Notes under the pieces: model-generated
What the model saw: only the letters and a program-made list of their open reading frames with translations
What the model was told of the DNA's origin: nothing
Database searches by the model: none
Shown here: positions 26,373 to 35,374 of the stretch, in pieces
Position numbering within the stretch: position 1 is the first letter of the stretch
Layout: the number at the start of each line of letters is the position of its first letter
Assembly (NCBI RefSeq): GCF_030689745.1
Contig: NZ_JAUYGL010000194.1
Coordinates: forward strand, 1-47,216
DNA: 47,216 nucleotides
Origin: Devosia sp.
GTDB lineage: Bacteria; Pseudomonadota; Alphaproteobacteria; Rhizobiales; Devosiaceae
Reading direction: 5' to 3'
Program-made: the position numbers and the translations under genes

Positions 26373-27878
26373 ATGACAATGGCAAAGCCCGTGCTGGACA
26401 AGGACCTCAAGCGGGTCGCCGGTCTCGAACTCGCCACGCACGATCTGGCCCGCTCTCTTGCTGCCCCCGGCATCGCCCTGGTGTTTCTGCTGGCTGCTGC
26501 GGTCTGGGCCAGTTTCGTCGTAGCGGACGGCCCCACCAGTTATATGGTCGTCATCGCCGCCGTGATCGCTGGTTATATGGCGCTCAATGTGGGCGCCAAT
26601 GACGTTGCCAACAATATGGGCCCCGCCGTGGGGTCAAAGGCGCTCACCATGCTGGGCGCCCTGCTTATTGCCGGGACCTTCGAGGCTGCTGGCGCCTTGC
26701 TGGCCGGTGGCGATGTGGTCAGCACCGTGGCGCAGGACCTGCTTATCGGCGATCAGCTCGATGGCGATACCTTTGTGCTGGTGATGATGGCGGCGCTGCT
26801 GGCGTCGGCGCTCTGGGTCAACCTGGCCACCATCATCGGCGCCCCCGTCTCCACCACGCACGCGGTCGTCGGTGGCGTTGTCGGCGCCGGTATTGCCTCG
26901 GCCGGCATTGGCTCGGTTGCCTGGCCCGTTATCGGCACCATCTCCCTCAGCTGGGTCGTTTCACCCGCGCTTGGCGGCTTGTTTGCCGCAATACTGCTGG
27001 CCTTTATTCGCGCCACCATCACCAAGCGTATCGACAAGATTTCTGCAGCCCGGGTCTGGGTGCCCATTCTGGTGGCATTGATGACTGGTGTCTTCGCCAT
27101 GTATCTGGCCACCAAAGGCCTCAAGCGCATCTGGAGTCCAGGTCTGACCATGGTCTTGCTGCTGGGTCTGGGCTTCGCCGTACTGGGCTGGCTTGTGGCC
27201 ATGCCACTGATCCGGCATCAGTCGCTGAAGATCGAGAACCGCACCAAACATATCGCCAAACTGTTCCGCCTGCCCCTGATCGTGGCCGCAGCATTGCTGT
27301 CATTTGCCCACGGTGCCAACGACGTAGCCAATGCCATCGGTCCGTTCGCCGCCATTGTCACGGCGGTGCAGACTGGCCACGCTCAATCGGCAGATATCAC
27401 CTTGCCGCTGTGGGTGCTGCTGATCGGCGCTATCGGCATCGCGCTTGGGCTGGCCTTGTTCGGCCCCCGCCTGATCCGTACCGTCGGCGAACAGATCACC
27501 AAGCTCAATGAAATCCGCGCCTATTGCGTCGCGCTCTCGGCGGCCATCACCGTGTTGGCAGCGTCCGCCCTCGGCCTGCCAGTGTCATCGACCCACATCG
27601 CCGTCGGCGCCATATTCGGGGTCGGCTTTCTGCGCGAGTATGTTGCAATACGCGAGATGAAGGGTAACGCCGTGCCAGTGCAGGCGCGCTTCCTCGATCC
27701 AACCATGCTCAATGCCACGCCTGAAGAGGCATTGTCCAAGGACCGTCAACAGGCCGGTCGGCGTCTGGTGCGACGCCAGCACGTGTTGAGCATCGCCGCC
27801 GCCTGGGTCATCACCGTACCCGCATCGGCTGCACTTGCCGCCCTGGTGTTTCTCGTCCTTAATCTACTGATCGGCTGA
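26373..27878 (+). CDS. PiT family inorganic phosphate transporter
   Basis: A 501-residue inner-membrane phosphate (or metal-phosphate):cation symporter. It has the two inverted PiT repeats, each with its signature: NVGANDVANNMGPAVGSKAL near residue 70 and AHGANDVANAIGPFAAIV near residue 312. About eleven membrane segments, with a polar loop between the halves. The N-terminal 30 residues are a charged cytoplasmic extension. ATG 26373 or ATG 26379 are both possible; the Shine-Dalgarno is weak. It converges on a NUDIX gene with a single base between stops. I looked for a clear Pho box upstream and did not find one; an inverted repeat is present instead. Confidence 0.94.
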   Translation: MTMAKPVLDKDLKRVAGLELATHDLARSLAAPGIALVFLLAAAVWASFVVADGPTSYMVVIAAVIAGYMALNVGANDVANNMGPAVGSKALTMLGALLIAGTFEAAGALLAGGDVVSTVAQDLLIGDQLDGDTFVLVMMAALLASALWVNLATIIGAPVSTTHAVVGGVVGAGIASAGIGSVAWPVIGTISLSWVVSPALGGLFAAILLAFIRATITKRIDKISAARVWVPILVALMTGVFAMYLATKGLKRIWSPGLTMVLLLGLGFAVLGWLVAMPLIRHQSLKIENRTKHIAKLFRLPLIVAAALLSFAHGANDVANAIGPFAAIVTAVQTGHAQSADITLPLWVLLIGAIGIALGLALFGPRLIRTVGEQITKLNEIRAYCVALSAAITVLAASALGLPVSSTHIAVGAIFGVGFLREYVAIREMKGNAVPVQARFLDPTMLNATPEEALSKDRQQAGRRLVRRQHVLSIAAAWVITVPASAALAALVFLVLNLLIG

Positions 27879-27879
27879 C

Positions 27880-28335
27880 TCAACCAAACCGCTTGGCCAG
27901 ATCAAGCGCAATGCGGGCCAGTGCGGGGTCCGCCAGCAGCCGTTGGGCTTCCGATACCACCACCCAATGACGCAGCCGCTGCCCGCGCTCCTTCCACTGG
28001 TCGAGCTGGGTTTCTACCAGTAGCGGATAGATGTCGACATCCACCAGAGCCGAGCCATCAAGGTCCGATCCGGTGCGATAGCTGCCGATTGGGGTGTCTT
28101 CAATCTGGCCGACCACACCAGCTTCCTCAAGTGCTTCATGCGCAGCGCTTTGGCTGGCCGAAAGGCCCGGCTCGATGGCGCCCTTGGGAAAAATCCACCG
28201 GCCACTGCGCCGGGAGGTGATCAGCAGCATGCTGAGCCGACCATCCCGCAAGGCGTAGGGCAAGGCACCGACCTGCCGCTGTTCGGACGGAGTCTCGACC
28301 TTGGGACTCCAGTTACGCAGAAAATTCTTGATCAT
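27880..28335 (-). CDS. NUDIX hydrolase, diphosphoinositol-polyphosphate-hydrolase-like
   Basis: A 151-residue NUDIX protein with an intact box: GAIEPGLSASQSAAHEALEEAGV has the Gly, the His-Glu in place of Arg-Glu, and the catalytic EE. The preceding ITSRRSGRWIFPKG is typical of the DIPP/MTH3-like subgroup, which hydrolyses nucleoside or inositol pyrophosphates. The Arg-to-His change before the first Glu is common in this subgroup. ATG 28335 (MIKNFLRNW) is preceded by AAAGG; the extension to 28377 has no ribosome site. Stop codons of this gene and pit are one base apart. Substrate unknown. Confidence 0.88.
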   Translation of the reverse strand: MIKNFLRNWSPKVETPSEQRQVGALPYALRDGRLSMLLITSRRSGRWIFPKGAIEPGLSASQSAAHEALEEAGVVGQIEDTPIGSYRTGSDLDGSALVDVDIYPLLVETQLDQWKERGQRLRHWVVVSEAQRLLADPALARIALDLAKRFG

Positions 28336-28435
28336 CGAAACCTTTGGCAGCGTCATCAGGGCGCAACATGGAGTCACTACGCCTGTGCCTATATCTGTAT
28401 TCCGGCTGCCGCACCGAGAAATCCACCGGCACTAC

Positions 28436-28461
28436 AAAAAAGGGCCCCAGCAGGGGGCCCC
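28436..28461 (-). terminator. Intrinsic terminator of the cold-shock gene
   Basis: On the minus strand GGGCCCC, a 5-base loop and GGGGCCC are followed by six T, 24 bases after the csp stop. A textbook Rho-independent terminator. Confidence 0.93.
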
Positions 28462-28484
28462 TCCAGAAACGCAGACGCTCTGCC

Positions 28485-28700
28485 TTAGCTGAGCAGGGTC
28501 AAATTGGTCGCCGACTCCTTGCCATCACGGCCGGTCTCGAGCTCATAGGTGACCTTATCGCCTTCATACAGGCCCTGCAGGCCCGAACGCTGCACGGCAG
28601 AGATATGGACGAAAGCATCCTTGCTGCCGTCTTCAGGAGAAATGAAGCCGAAGCCTTTGGTGGTATTGAAGAATTTTACAGTACCGGTAATGACAGCCAT
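28485..28700 (-). CDS. Cold-shock domain protein
   Basis: A 71-residue single CSD protein of the CspA family, an RNA/ssDNA chaperone. Both nucleic-acid-binding motifs are present: RNP1-like KGFGFI (residues 15-20) and RNP2-like VFVHIS in the form AFVHIS (about 29-34). The first half TGTVKFFNTTKG is standard. ATG 28700 is set by homology; the in-frame extension to 28760 is unlikely. AAGGACTAGG lies upstream. A GC-rich terminator follows. The gap to the next gene upstream is 290 bp, leaving room for a long 5' leader, which csp genes often use for temperature control. Confidence 0.95.
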   Translation of the reverse strand: MAVITGTVKFFNTTKGFGFISPEDGSKDAFVHISAVQRSGLQGLYEGDKVTYELETGRDGKESATNLTLLS

Positions 28701-28990
28701 AGAACCTAGTCCTTGCGAGTGGTCGCCGCTAGCGCGGCTAAGGGTTGAAAACGGACCCAAAGTCAGGCCCGGCCTAACGATTCACAGATCAGGAGATAGC
28801 CAAGTTCCCGGAGCAAACCGGTCGATCAGATAGCGCGAGACAGTGTCGTAGAACCAAAATATGGCGGCTATCTCTCGCAATTTCAAGACGTTTCCTGCCC
28901 GTGACAACGCCCGGCCGCGGATTAGGTCCGGACCGAGCGTTCAGCGCCTGTCAGGCGCACCGCAGCATGGGGGGATGCTGCAGCTTTAAC
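28701..28990. other. Gap between the lipoprotein and csp, with two small hairpins
   Basis: 290 bp. Near the lipoprotein end are GCAGCAT/ATGCTGC (28962-28981) and GCGCC/GGCGC (28944-28958), two hairpins in tandem that may terminate the lipoprotein mRNA although no T-run follows. The rest should hold the csp promoter and leader. No open frame is supported. Confidence 0.45.
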
Positions 28991-29263
28991 CTAACCCTTG
29001 GGGCAGGTGTCGTAATAACGGCGGCCATCGCGAAGTTCATAGACGCACTGATTGGTATAACCCGAGCGCTTGCCAACCAAGCTGCCAGCAGCAGCACCAA
29101 CGACGCCGCCAACGCCAGCGCCAACGGCGGTGCTCAACACAGTGCCGCCTGCGGCCGCACCAACAATGGCGCCAGCACCAGCACCGACAGCAGCGCCTTG
29201 CTGCGTGGTCGTGCAGGCTGCGAGCGAGAGACAGGTAGCGGCGATAATCAAGATCTTGTGCAT
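28991..29263 (-). CDS. Small glycine-zipper lipoprotein
   Basis: A 90-residue exported lipoprotein. The signal peptide MHKILIIAATCLSLAAC ends in a good lipobox (LAAC) with acylated Cys17. The mature part has an Ala/Gly-rich glycine-zipper segment (AVGAGAGAIVGAAAGG and AVGAGVGGVVGAAAGS), then a short polar tail with two cysteines (QCVYELRDGRR, DTCPKG). Such outer-membrane lipoproteins (17-kDa-antigen/SlyB-like zipper) affect envelope stability. GGAGGGTTAC precedes the ATG. The exact role is unknown. Confidence 0.85.
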   Translation of the reverse strand: MHKILIIAATCLSLAACTTTQQGAAVGAGAGAIVGAAAGGTVLSTAVGAGVGGVVGAAAGSLVGKRSGYTNQCVYELRDGRRYYDTCPKG

Positions 29264-29327
29264 GTAACCCTCCGAGGAAATCTCACAGGCCATAATGCGC
29301 GGTCCGGCAGATGGTTCCAGTGCAATT

Positions 29328-29702
29328 TCAATTAGATTGCTTTAATCCCCACGCACCTGCGACCGCAATGGTCAGCCAGCCCAAGATCATCACCCCGCCG
29401 CCCAGCGGCGCCGCACCGGGAAACAGCCCCTGCCCCATCCATTCGCGCACGCCGAGATCGGCGGCAAACACTAGCGTGCCACCTGCCAGGAACAACCCGG
29501 CAATTCGCAACAACTTGCCCCGACCCAGCAACCCCAATGCCAGCAGCACCGGCCCATGGGCCAGACAGATCGCCGCCAGCGCGGCCAGATTGCGTGACTC
29601 CCCACCATGGGAAGATGCCGCCGCTGCCATCACCCCACTCATCCCGGCCAGACCAGCGGCCAGGATCAGAATGCGGGCGCCTCTATCATTTTTTTCGTCC
29701 AT
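29328..29702 (-). CDS. DUF423 family membrane protein
   Basis: A 124-residue protein with four predicted membrane helices. Matches DUF423 (YgdD-like) by the order ILAAGLAGMSGVMAAAAS with a following His-Gly, LAHGPVLLALG, and a C-terminal GGVMILGWLTIAVAGAW. The function of the family is unknown. GAGGAGCAGGCT precedes ATG 29702. It is divergent from the MATE gene across 88 bp. Confidence 0.8.
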   Translation of the reverse strand: MDEKNDRGARILILAAGLAGMSGVMAAAASSHGGESRNLAALAAICLAHGPVLLALGLLGRGKLLRIAGLFLAGGTLVFAADLGVREWMGQGLFPGAAPLGGGVMILGWLTIAVAGAWGLKQSN

Positions 29703-29790
29703 AGCCTGCTCCTCAGCGCTGCCAGCAACCGCCCCTTCCGCCGCCCTGCGGTTTCGGCTAGAGCAGACCTTGCGAGTAGGACATTTTTTC

Positions 29791-31206
29791 ATGACTGAGC
29801 AAGTAACAGGTGCGCCAGGACCGGCCGCCCGGAAAATTGCCCCGGCCTCGACCTGGGGTGCGGAACTGCGCGCCATGTTTACCCTGGCTTGGCCGCTGGT
29901 CATCGCCCAATTGGCGCAAAACGCCCTCACCACCACTGATGTGATCATGACGGGCTGGCTCGGCCCCGATTTTCTGGCTGCCGGCACGCTGGCCACCACC
30001 TTTCTGATGCCATTTCTGGTGGGCGGTATCGGCATTGTCGGCGCCGTGGCGCCGCTCGTTGCACAGGCGCGCGGCGCACGCGACATCAAGGCGGTTCGCC
30101 GTGTTGTCCGGCAGGGCATGTGGGCGGCCATTCTGATTGCCGCAGTGCTGGTGCCCTTCCTCTGGCAAATCAAACCCATCTTTGCCGCGCTCGGTCAGGA
30201 CCCCGCAATCACCCTGATGTCAGAACAATATATCCAGACCGCGGTCTGGATGCTGTTCCCGGCGCTGGCCATCATCGCCCTGCGCTCCCTGCTATCGGCC
30301 TTTGACTCAACCCGGATCATCCTGCTGATTACCGTCGGGGGCGTCGTGTTCAACGCGGCGCTCAACTACGCGCTGATTTTTGGGAATTTCGGCTTTCCGC
30401 GCCTCGAATTGCGCGGCTCGGCCGTCGCCACCGTGCTGACCAATGCGCTGATGTTCGGCCTGATGCTGCTCTATGTGTTGCGCCACCGCCGCTTCAAGCG
30501 TTTCAACATCATGATCCGCTTCTGGAAGCCCGATTGGCCACGCTTCCGCCAAATCTTCCGGATTGGCACGCCGATCGGCCTGACTGTGCTGGCCGAAGTG
30601 GGGCTCTTCACCGCCGCCGCGCTGCTGATGGGCCTGCTGGGCACCGATGAAGTGGCCGCCCACGCCGTGGCCCTGCAAAGTGCTTCGATGGCATTCATGG
30701 TGCCGCTGGGCCTGGGCATTGCCGCCACGGTGCGGGTTGGCGTCGCCTATGGGCGGACCGACCCTGAAGGGGTGCGCAAGGCCGGCTGGACCGCCTTTGC
30801 TCTGGGCACCGGTTTCATGACCCTGAGCTGCATTGTGTTTCTGACAATGGGCCCAGTCATCGTCTCATGGTTCCTCGACCCGCGTTCGGCCGCCAATGCC
30901 AATGCGCTCGGTCTGGCCGCCACATTCCTCGTGGTTGCCGGCTTCTTCCAGATTGTAGATGGCGCGCAGGTTGTGGCCGCCCATGCCCTGCGCGGCTTGA
31001 GCGACACCAAAGTGCCGATGGTTATCGCCATTGTCGGCTATTGGCTCATCGGCCTGCCCGTTGCCTATTTCCTGGGGTTTGAACTGGGCTGGCGCGGCGT
31101 TGGCATCTGGCTGGGCCTGGCGGCGGGGCTGGGTAGCGTCGCCGTGGTGCTGGTCGCCCGCTTTGCCATGCGCGAGCGCCTCGGGCTGATGCGCACCATG
31201 GCCTAA
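29791..31206 (+). CDS. MATE family efflux transporter
   Basis: A 471-residue inner-membrane exporter of the NorM branch, expected to expel cationic drugs or metabolites in exchange for Na+ or H+. Twelve membrane segments in two pseudo-repeats. Typical segments are LAWPLVIAQLAQNALTTTDVIM (shown in two parts: LAWPLVIAQLAQN and ALTTTDVIM), GWLGPDFLAAGTLA and, in the second half, VALQSASMAFMVPLGLGIAA. ATG 29791 (MTEQVTG) has AGGA 10 bases upstream; the frame is open to 29311 but that part is antisense to DUF423. Its TAA overlaps the miaA TAG of the opposite strand (CTAA at 31203-31206). Substrate unknown. Confidence 0.92.
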   Translation: MTEQVTGAPGPAARKIAPASTWGAELRAMFTLAWPLVIAQLAQNALTTTDVIMTGWLGPDFLAAGTLATTFLMPFLVGGIGIVGAVAPLVAQARGARDIKAVRRVVRQGMWAAILIAAVLVPFLWQIKPIFAALGQDPAITLMSEQYIQTAVWMLFPALAIIALRSLLSAFDSTRIILLITVGGVVFNAALNYALIFGNFGFPRLELRGSAVATVLTNALMFGLMLLYVLRHRRFKRFNIMIRFWKPDWPRFRQIFRIGTPIGLTVLAEVGLFTAAALLMGLLGTDEVAAHAVALQSASMAFMVPLGLGIAATVRVGVAYGRTDPEGVRKAGWTAFALGTGFMTLSCIVFLTMGPVIVSWFLDPRSAANANALGLAATFLVVAGFFQIVDGAQVVAAHALRGLSDTKVPMVIAIVGYWLIGLPVAYFLGFELGWRGVGIWLGLAAGLGSVAVVLVARFAMRERLGLMRTMA

Positions 31207-32081
31207 TCCGGCGCGCGCCGGGGCCAGTCGCCAAACCGGTTGCGAAACCAGGTTCGCTGCCGCTTGGCGTATTGCTGGGTAGCAATGGTGGCTAGCGCAA
31301 CGGCCTCATCGCGCGTCCTGGTGCCATCGAGCCAGTCGCCAATCTCGCGCACGCCGATCGCCTTGCTCACCGGCAGGTGGGAGTCTAGATCGAGCCCCCG
31401 CAGGGCCTGCACTTCCTCGACCGCGCCGCCGCTGAACATCGCGGCAAAGCGCTCGGCAATCCGGGCGCGCAACACATCGCGTTCGGGGTCCAGCACCAGG
31501 CGCTCGACTTCAAACCCTTCCAGTCCACCAGCCTGCTTGTCATCCTGAAAGCTCGACAACGTCCGCCCGGTGGCGCGCTTGACCGCCAGCGCCCGGATCA
31601 GACGCTGCGGATCGACCACCTTGAGCCGTGCCGCCGCGACCGGGTCCTCGCGCAGCAACAGCGCCAATCGTTGTGCACCATCAAGATCCTCAATCTCCTG
31701 TTGAACCTGAACTGCAATTTTGGCCGGGACGTCGGGAATGTCAGCGAAACCATTGAGCAGCGCATCGAAATAGAGCCCGGTGCCGCCAACGAAAAACAGC
31801 GGGGCATCGCCTGTCTGATTGATAACGCTGTGCACCGCCGTGAGCCACTGTCCGGTCGAAAACCGGACCGCCGCCGGCACCGTGCCATAGAGGCGATGGT
31901 CGGCCTGTGCCACCTCATCCTGCCCGGGCCTGGCCGTCACCACGCGCAAGGTGTCATAGACCTGCATGGAGTCAGTGTTGACGATCACGCCACCCTGCTC
32001 GCGCGCCATGGCCAGCGCTAGCGCCGACTTGCCGCTGGCAGTCGGACCCGCTATCAGAACGGCGCGCCTGCGGCCCGTCAC
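31203..32081 (-). CDS. miaA: tRNA dimethylallyltransferase
   Basis: Transfers the dimethylallyl group to A37 of tRNAs that read UNN codons. 292 residues from GTG 32081, which follows GGGAGGATACGC, an excellent Shine-Dalgarno; the frame is open further upstream but would overlap serB. Motifs: P-loop GPTASGKS at 12-19, VNTDSMQVYDTLRVVTARP (the DSMQVY motif binds A37), GGTGLYF, and a C-terminal KRQRTWFRNR. It is divergent from serB with only 24 bp between start codons. The Hyphomicrobiales order serB-miaA-ilv is conserved in part, although here ilvB is several genes away. Confidence 0.96.
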   Translation of the reverse strand: MTGRRRAVLIAGPTASGKSALALAMAREQGGVIVNTDSMQVYDTLRVVTARPGQDEVAQADHRLYGTVPAAVRFSTGQWLTAVHSVINQTGDAPLFFVGGTGLYFDALLNGFADIPDVPAKIAVQVQQEIEDLDGAQRLALLLREDPVAAARLKVVDPQRLIRALAVKRATGRTLSSFQDDKQAGGLEGFEVERLVLDPERDVLRARIAERFAAMFSGGAVEEVQALRGLDLDSHLPVSKAIGVREIGDWLDGTRTRDEAVALATIATQQYAKRQRTWFRNRFGDWPRRAPD

Positions 32082-32105
32082 GCGTATCCTCCCAGAGTAT
32101 TGCTC

Positions 32106-32978
32106 ATGCCCGTTCTTTGCCTCATCACCAATCCCACCGATTCCGAACTCGACCCGGTGCTGGCCGCTGCAGTGGTGCAGGAAACCGGCGGCGAACTCAA
32201 CTGGCTCGACCACGGCATTGCCTGCGAGATCATCGAGCCTGAGTCAACCGAAGCGCTGAACCTGGCCCGTCAGGTCATCGGCACGGCCAAGGTCGACGCC
32301 GTGCTGGTCCCCACCGAGGGCCGCCGCAAACCGATCCTGATCGCCGACATGGATTCCACCATGATCAACGAGGAGTGCATCGACGAACTCGCCGCTGCCC
32401 TGGGGATCAAGGACCAGGTCGCCGATATCACCGATCGAACCATGCGCGGCGAACTCGACTTCGCTGCCGCACTTGATACCCGCGTCGCCCTGCTCAAGGG
32501 GCTGGAGCGCAAGGTGATCGAAGAGGTCCGCCGCGAGCGGATCACCCTGGCCCCCGGCGGCCGCGCCCTGATCCAGACCATGAAAGCCTATGGCGCCTAT
32601 ACCGCCCTGGTGTCGGGTGGCTTCACCTATTTTGCCGATTTCTTCGCCAAGCGCATCGGCTTTGATGAAGCTGTCGCCAATGTGCTCGAGTTTGACGGCG
32701 ATCGCCTCACCGGCACCGTCGCCAAGCCCATTGTCGACAAGGCAACCAAACGCGAACGGCTGATCGCCCTGGCCAGCGAACGCAATGTCCCGCTCAACCG
32801 CACCATGGCCGTGGGTGATGGCGCCAACGACCTGGAGATGATCGCCATTGCCGGCTTTGGCGTCGCGCTGCATGCCAAGCCCGCGGTCGCTGCCCAGGCA
32901 GACATTCGCATCGACCATGGCGACCTGACCGCCCTGCTCTATCTGCAGGGCTATACCGATGAAGACATCGTCCGCTAA
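32106..32978 (+). CDS. serB: Phosphoserine phosphatase
   Basis: The last step of serine synthesis: hydrolyses L-3-phosphoserine. A 290-residue HAD-family enzyme with an N-terminal ACT-like domain (about 1-70). HAD motifs: DMDSTMI with the nucleophile Asp81 and acid/base Asp83; LVSGGFTYF (motif II Ser); and VGDGANDLEMIAIAGFGVALHAKP (motif IV, Mg-binding Asp). ATG 32106 is chosen; a TTG two codons earlier is possible. It ends before a strong bidirectional terminator. Confidence 0.97.
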   Translation: MPVLCLITNPTDSELDPVLAAAVVQETGGELNWLDHGIACEIIEPESTEALNLARQVIGTAKVDAVLVPTEGRRKPILIADMDSTMINEECIDELAAALGIKDQVADITDRTMRGELDFAAALDTRVALLKGLERKVIEEVRRERITLAPGGRALIQTMKAYGAYTALVSGGFTYFADFFAKRIGFDEAVANVLEFDGDRLTGTVAKPIVDKATKRERLIALASERNVPLNRTMAVGDGANDLEMIAIAGFGVALHAKPAVAAQADIRIDHGDLTALLYLQGYTDEDIVR

Positions 32979-33005
32979 CCCATTCGATACCACCAGCAGA
33001 CAGCA

Positions 33006-33037
33006 AAAAGCCGGCGCAGTTGACTGCGCCGGCTTTT
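33006..33037. terminator. Bidirectional terminator between serB and hflC
   Basis: Perfect 14-bp arms AAAAGCCGGCGCAG and CTGCGCCGGCTTTT around the loop TTGA, so a T-run follows the stem on either strand. It serves the convergent serB (plus) and hflK-hflC (minus) transcripts. Confidence 0.95.
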
Positions 33038-33059
33038 CAATTCTTGCAGCCGAGCCTGG

Positions 33060-34187
33060 CTACTGCGCGGGCGCCGGTGCCTCGACAGGCGATGGGGTAG
33101 CCGACGGAACGCTACCCTCGGCAGGCGCTTCAGCCGGAGCGGGTACCTCGGTGCCCACGGTTGGGGTCAACTCCGAGCCATCCTCCAGCGTCATGCTGGG
33201 GGCCGTTGTCTCTTCAATGCCCAACCCATCCAACGCCGGCTCATTGCTCACTGGCGCCGTCAGTGGCGCTGCAGTCGGCTGGATCGGTGCAGCAAGGTTG
33301 GCGGCTGCTTCTGGCAGGGTGCCATCGGAACCGAAGTAGCTGAAGAACGCGCTATCTGGTGACAGCACCATGGTGGTCCCTGTGCCGGGCAGTGCGGTTA
33401 TATAGGCCTGCATGGAACGGTAGAATTCAAAGAATTCCGGGTTCTGGCCATAGGCCGCCGCAAACAGCCGGTTTCGCTCGGCATCACCCGTACCGCGGAT
33501 GATTTCCGCATCACGGGTCGCCGCCGCCACGATCTCGACCGACTGACGGTCGGCGATAGCGCGCAGCGACTGGGCCTGTTCCTGACCACGAGCCCGCAGC
33601 AATGCGGCCTCGGCCAGACGTTCAGCCCGCATGCGTTCGAACGTGGTTGCCGACACGTCGGCGTCCAGGTCGGTGCGCAGGATCCGCACATCGACCACGT
33701 CGATGCCCAGACGCGCCAGATCCGGGCGGATCAGGTCACGCACTTCCTGCATCATCTGCGCGCGCTGTTCAGACAGCGCGGCGTTGAACTCACGCAGGCC
33801 GTAGACTTCGCGCAGAGCCGAGTCGAGGCTGGCCCCGATGCGGTCTTCGGCCACCGACAACTGGCCCGTGGCCCGTTCGCGGAACAGCCGTGCATCAGAG
33901 ATACGATAGGTCAGGAAGGCATCGACCTGATAAAAGGCGTTGCCGGAAACCTGTACGCGCATATTGGCGATGTCATAGCGCAGCAGACGATCTTCGATGA
34001 TCTGTACGCTGTCCACGACATCGGTCGGGACCTTGAAATAGATGCCCGGTTCAGTGCGCACGTCGGTGATTTGACCGAAGCGCATGACGATGGCTTGCTC
34101 GCGTTCGTCCACGATATAGATCGAGGAGAACACGATATAGAGTGCCGCAAGGACGATAGCGCCCAGGATGATGAGACGGTTTTGCAT
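33060..34187 (-). CDS. hflC: HflC, subunit of the FtsH-modulating HflKC complex
   Basis: 375 residues: an N-terminal membrane anchor (about 5-24), then an SPFH/band-7 domain facing the periplasm (VDEREQAIVMRFGQ at the start, and EPGIYFKVP) and a long helical part (RAERLAEAALLRARGQEQAQ). With HflK it forms a large membrane cage around the FtsH protease and limits degradation of membrane proteins. Unusually the last 75 or so residues are a Pro/Ala/Glu-rich low-complexity tail (PAPAEAPAEGSVPSATPSP) absent from enterobacterial HflC. It starts 3 bp after the hflK stop. Confidence 0.96.
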   Translation of the reverse strand: MQNRLIILGAIVLAALYIVFSSIYIVDEREQAIVMRFGQITDVRTEPGIYFKVPTDVVDSVQIIEDRLLRYDIANMRVQVSGNAFYQVDAFLTYRISDARLFRERATGQLSVAEDRIGASLDSALREVYGLREFNAALSEQRAQMMQEVRDLIRPDLARLGIDVVDVRILRTDLDADVSATTFERMRAERLAEAALLRARGQEQAQSLRAIADRQSVEIVAAATRDAEIIRGTGDAERNRLFAAAYGQNPEFFEFYRSMQAYITALPGTGTTMVLSPDSAFFSYFGSDGTLPEAAANLAAPIQPTAAPLTAPVSNEPALDGLGIEETTAPSMTLEDGSELTPTVGTEVPAPAEAPAEGSVPSATPSPVEAPAPAQ

Positions 34188-34190
34188 GAC

Positions 34191-35312
34191 TTAGTTCCCC
34201 GTCGTCGTCGTCGGAGTGGTCTTGGGACCCGAACGCAGTTCAGGCAGCGGCAAGTAGGGCACGACACCATTGCCGTTGGCGCCGTTTTCGATCAGCACCT
34301 TTTCAGAACCACCCAGCACCTGCTCCATGGTTTCCAGATATAGCCGCTTGCGCGTCACATCTGGTGCATTGACGTATTCGGCATAGACAGCGTTGAAGCG
34401 CTGCGATTCACCGGTTGCTTCCTGCACCACACGGTTGGTGTAGGCTGCCGCGTCTTCCCGCAGCGCCGCCGCCCGGCCACGGGCATCGCCGAGCAGGGTA
34501 TTGGCATAGGACCGCGCTTCTTCCTGCAGACGCGTCTCGTCCTGGCGCGCACGCTGGACTTCGTTAAACGCGTCAATCACCTCGGCAGGCGGACCGGCAT
34601 TTTCGATCAGCACCTGACCGACATTCACGCCCAGCTCATAGCTTTCCAGGATGCCCTGTGTGATCGACAGCACCTCGGCTGACACACCACTACGATCGTC
34701 ACTGTAAATATCCTGGGCGGGACGGCGGCCAACCACTTCGCGCATGGCGCTTTCAGCAGCGAAACGCACCATGGATTCCTGGTCGCGCACGTTGAACAGA
34801 TATTGTACCGGATTGTCGATGGCCCAGAACACCGAGAACTGAACGCTGACGATGTTCTGATCGCCCGAAAGCATCAGCCCTTCGCTCGATCCGGACGCAT
34901 TGTTGCGTGCCGTGCCACTGGATTCCGAAGCACCGATCTGGGTCTGATTGACGGTTGTCACCGCCCGCTCGACAGTCTCCACTGGCCAGAACAGGAAATG
35001 CAGACCCGGCATGGACAGTTCAGGCTTCGGCGCGCCAAAGCGCAGCTCAACGCCAACTTCCTGTGGATCGATGGTGTAAACTGAATTCAACCCCCAGAAC
35101 GCGATCAACGCCAGGGCGCCGCCGATCAGCGCCCAGCGCCCACCAGGCAACCCACCGCTGAACTGGTCGCGGCCGCGATTGAGAATGTCTTCGAGATTGG
35201 GTGTGTTACCGCCACCAGGACGCCGGGGACCACCGCCACCACCGCCGGGTGCCTGCCCCCAGGGACCGCCAGTATTGCGGCCACCCCCGCCTCCATTATT
35301 CTCCCACGGCAT
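34191..35312 (-). CDS. hflK: HflK, subunit of the FtsH-modulating HflKC complex
   Basis: 373 residues. The N-terminal 58 are a Gly-rich cytoplasmic tail (PWENNGGGGG and APGGGGGGPRRPGGG), then a membrane helix at about 60-78 and the band-7 domain (VYTIDPQEVGVELRFG, PGLHFLFWPVE). Towards the C-terminus are a helical region (ARQDETRLQEEARSYANTLL) and a Pro/Thr-rich end. AAGGGACGCA precedes the ATG. It is the upstream partner of hflC and lies 62 bp behind folA. Confidence 0.97.
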   Translation of the reverse strand: MPWENNGGGGGRNTGGPWGQAPGGGGGGPRRPGGGNTPNLEDILNRGRDQFSGGLPGGRWALIGGALALIAFWGLNSVYTIDPQEVGVELRFGAPKPELSMPGLHFLFWPVETVERAVTTVNQTQIGASESSGTARNNASGSSEGLMLSGDQNIVSVQFSVFWAIDNPVQYLFNVRDQESMVRFAAESAMREVVGRRPAQDIYSDDRSGVSAEVLSITQGILESYELGVNVGQVLIENAGPPAEVIDAFNEVQRARQDETRLQEEARSYANTLLGDARGRAAALREDAAAYTNRVVQEATGESQRFNAVYAEYVNAPDVTRKRLYLETMEQVLGGSEKVLIENGANGNGVVPYLPLPELRSGPKTTPTTTTGN

Positions 35313-35374
35313 TGCGTCCCTTTCGGATAATCATTTCGTCGTTGCGCCCTTATATAGGCAAGCACTCCGCGCGA

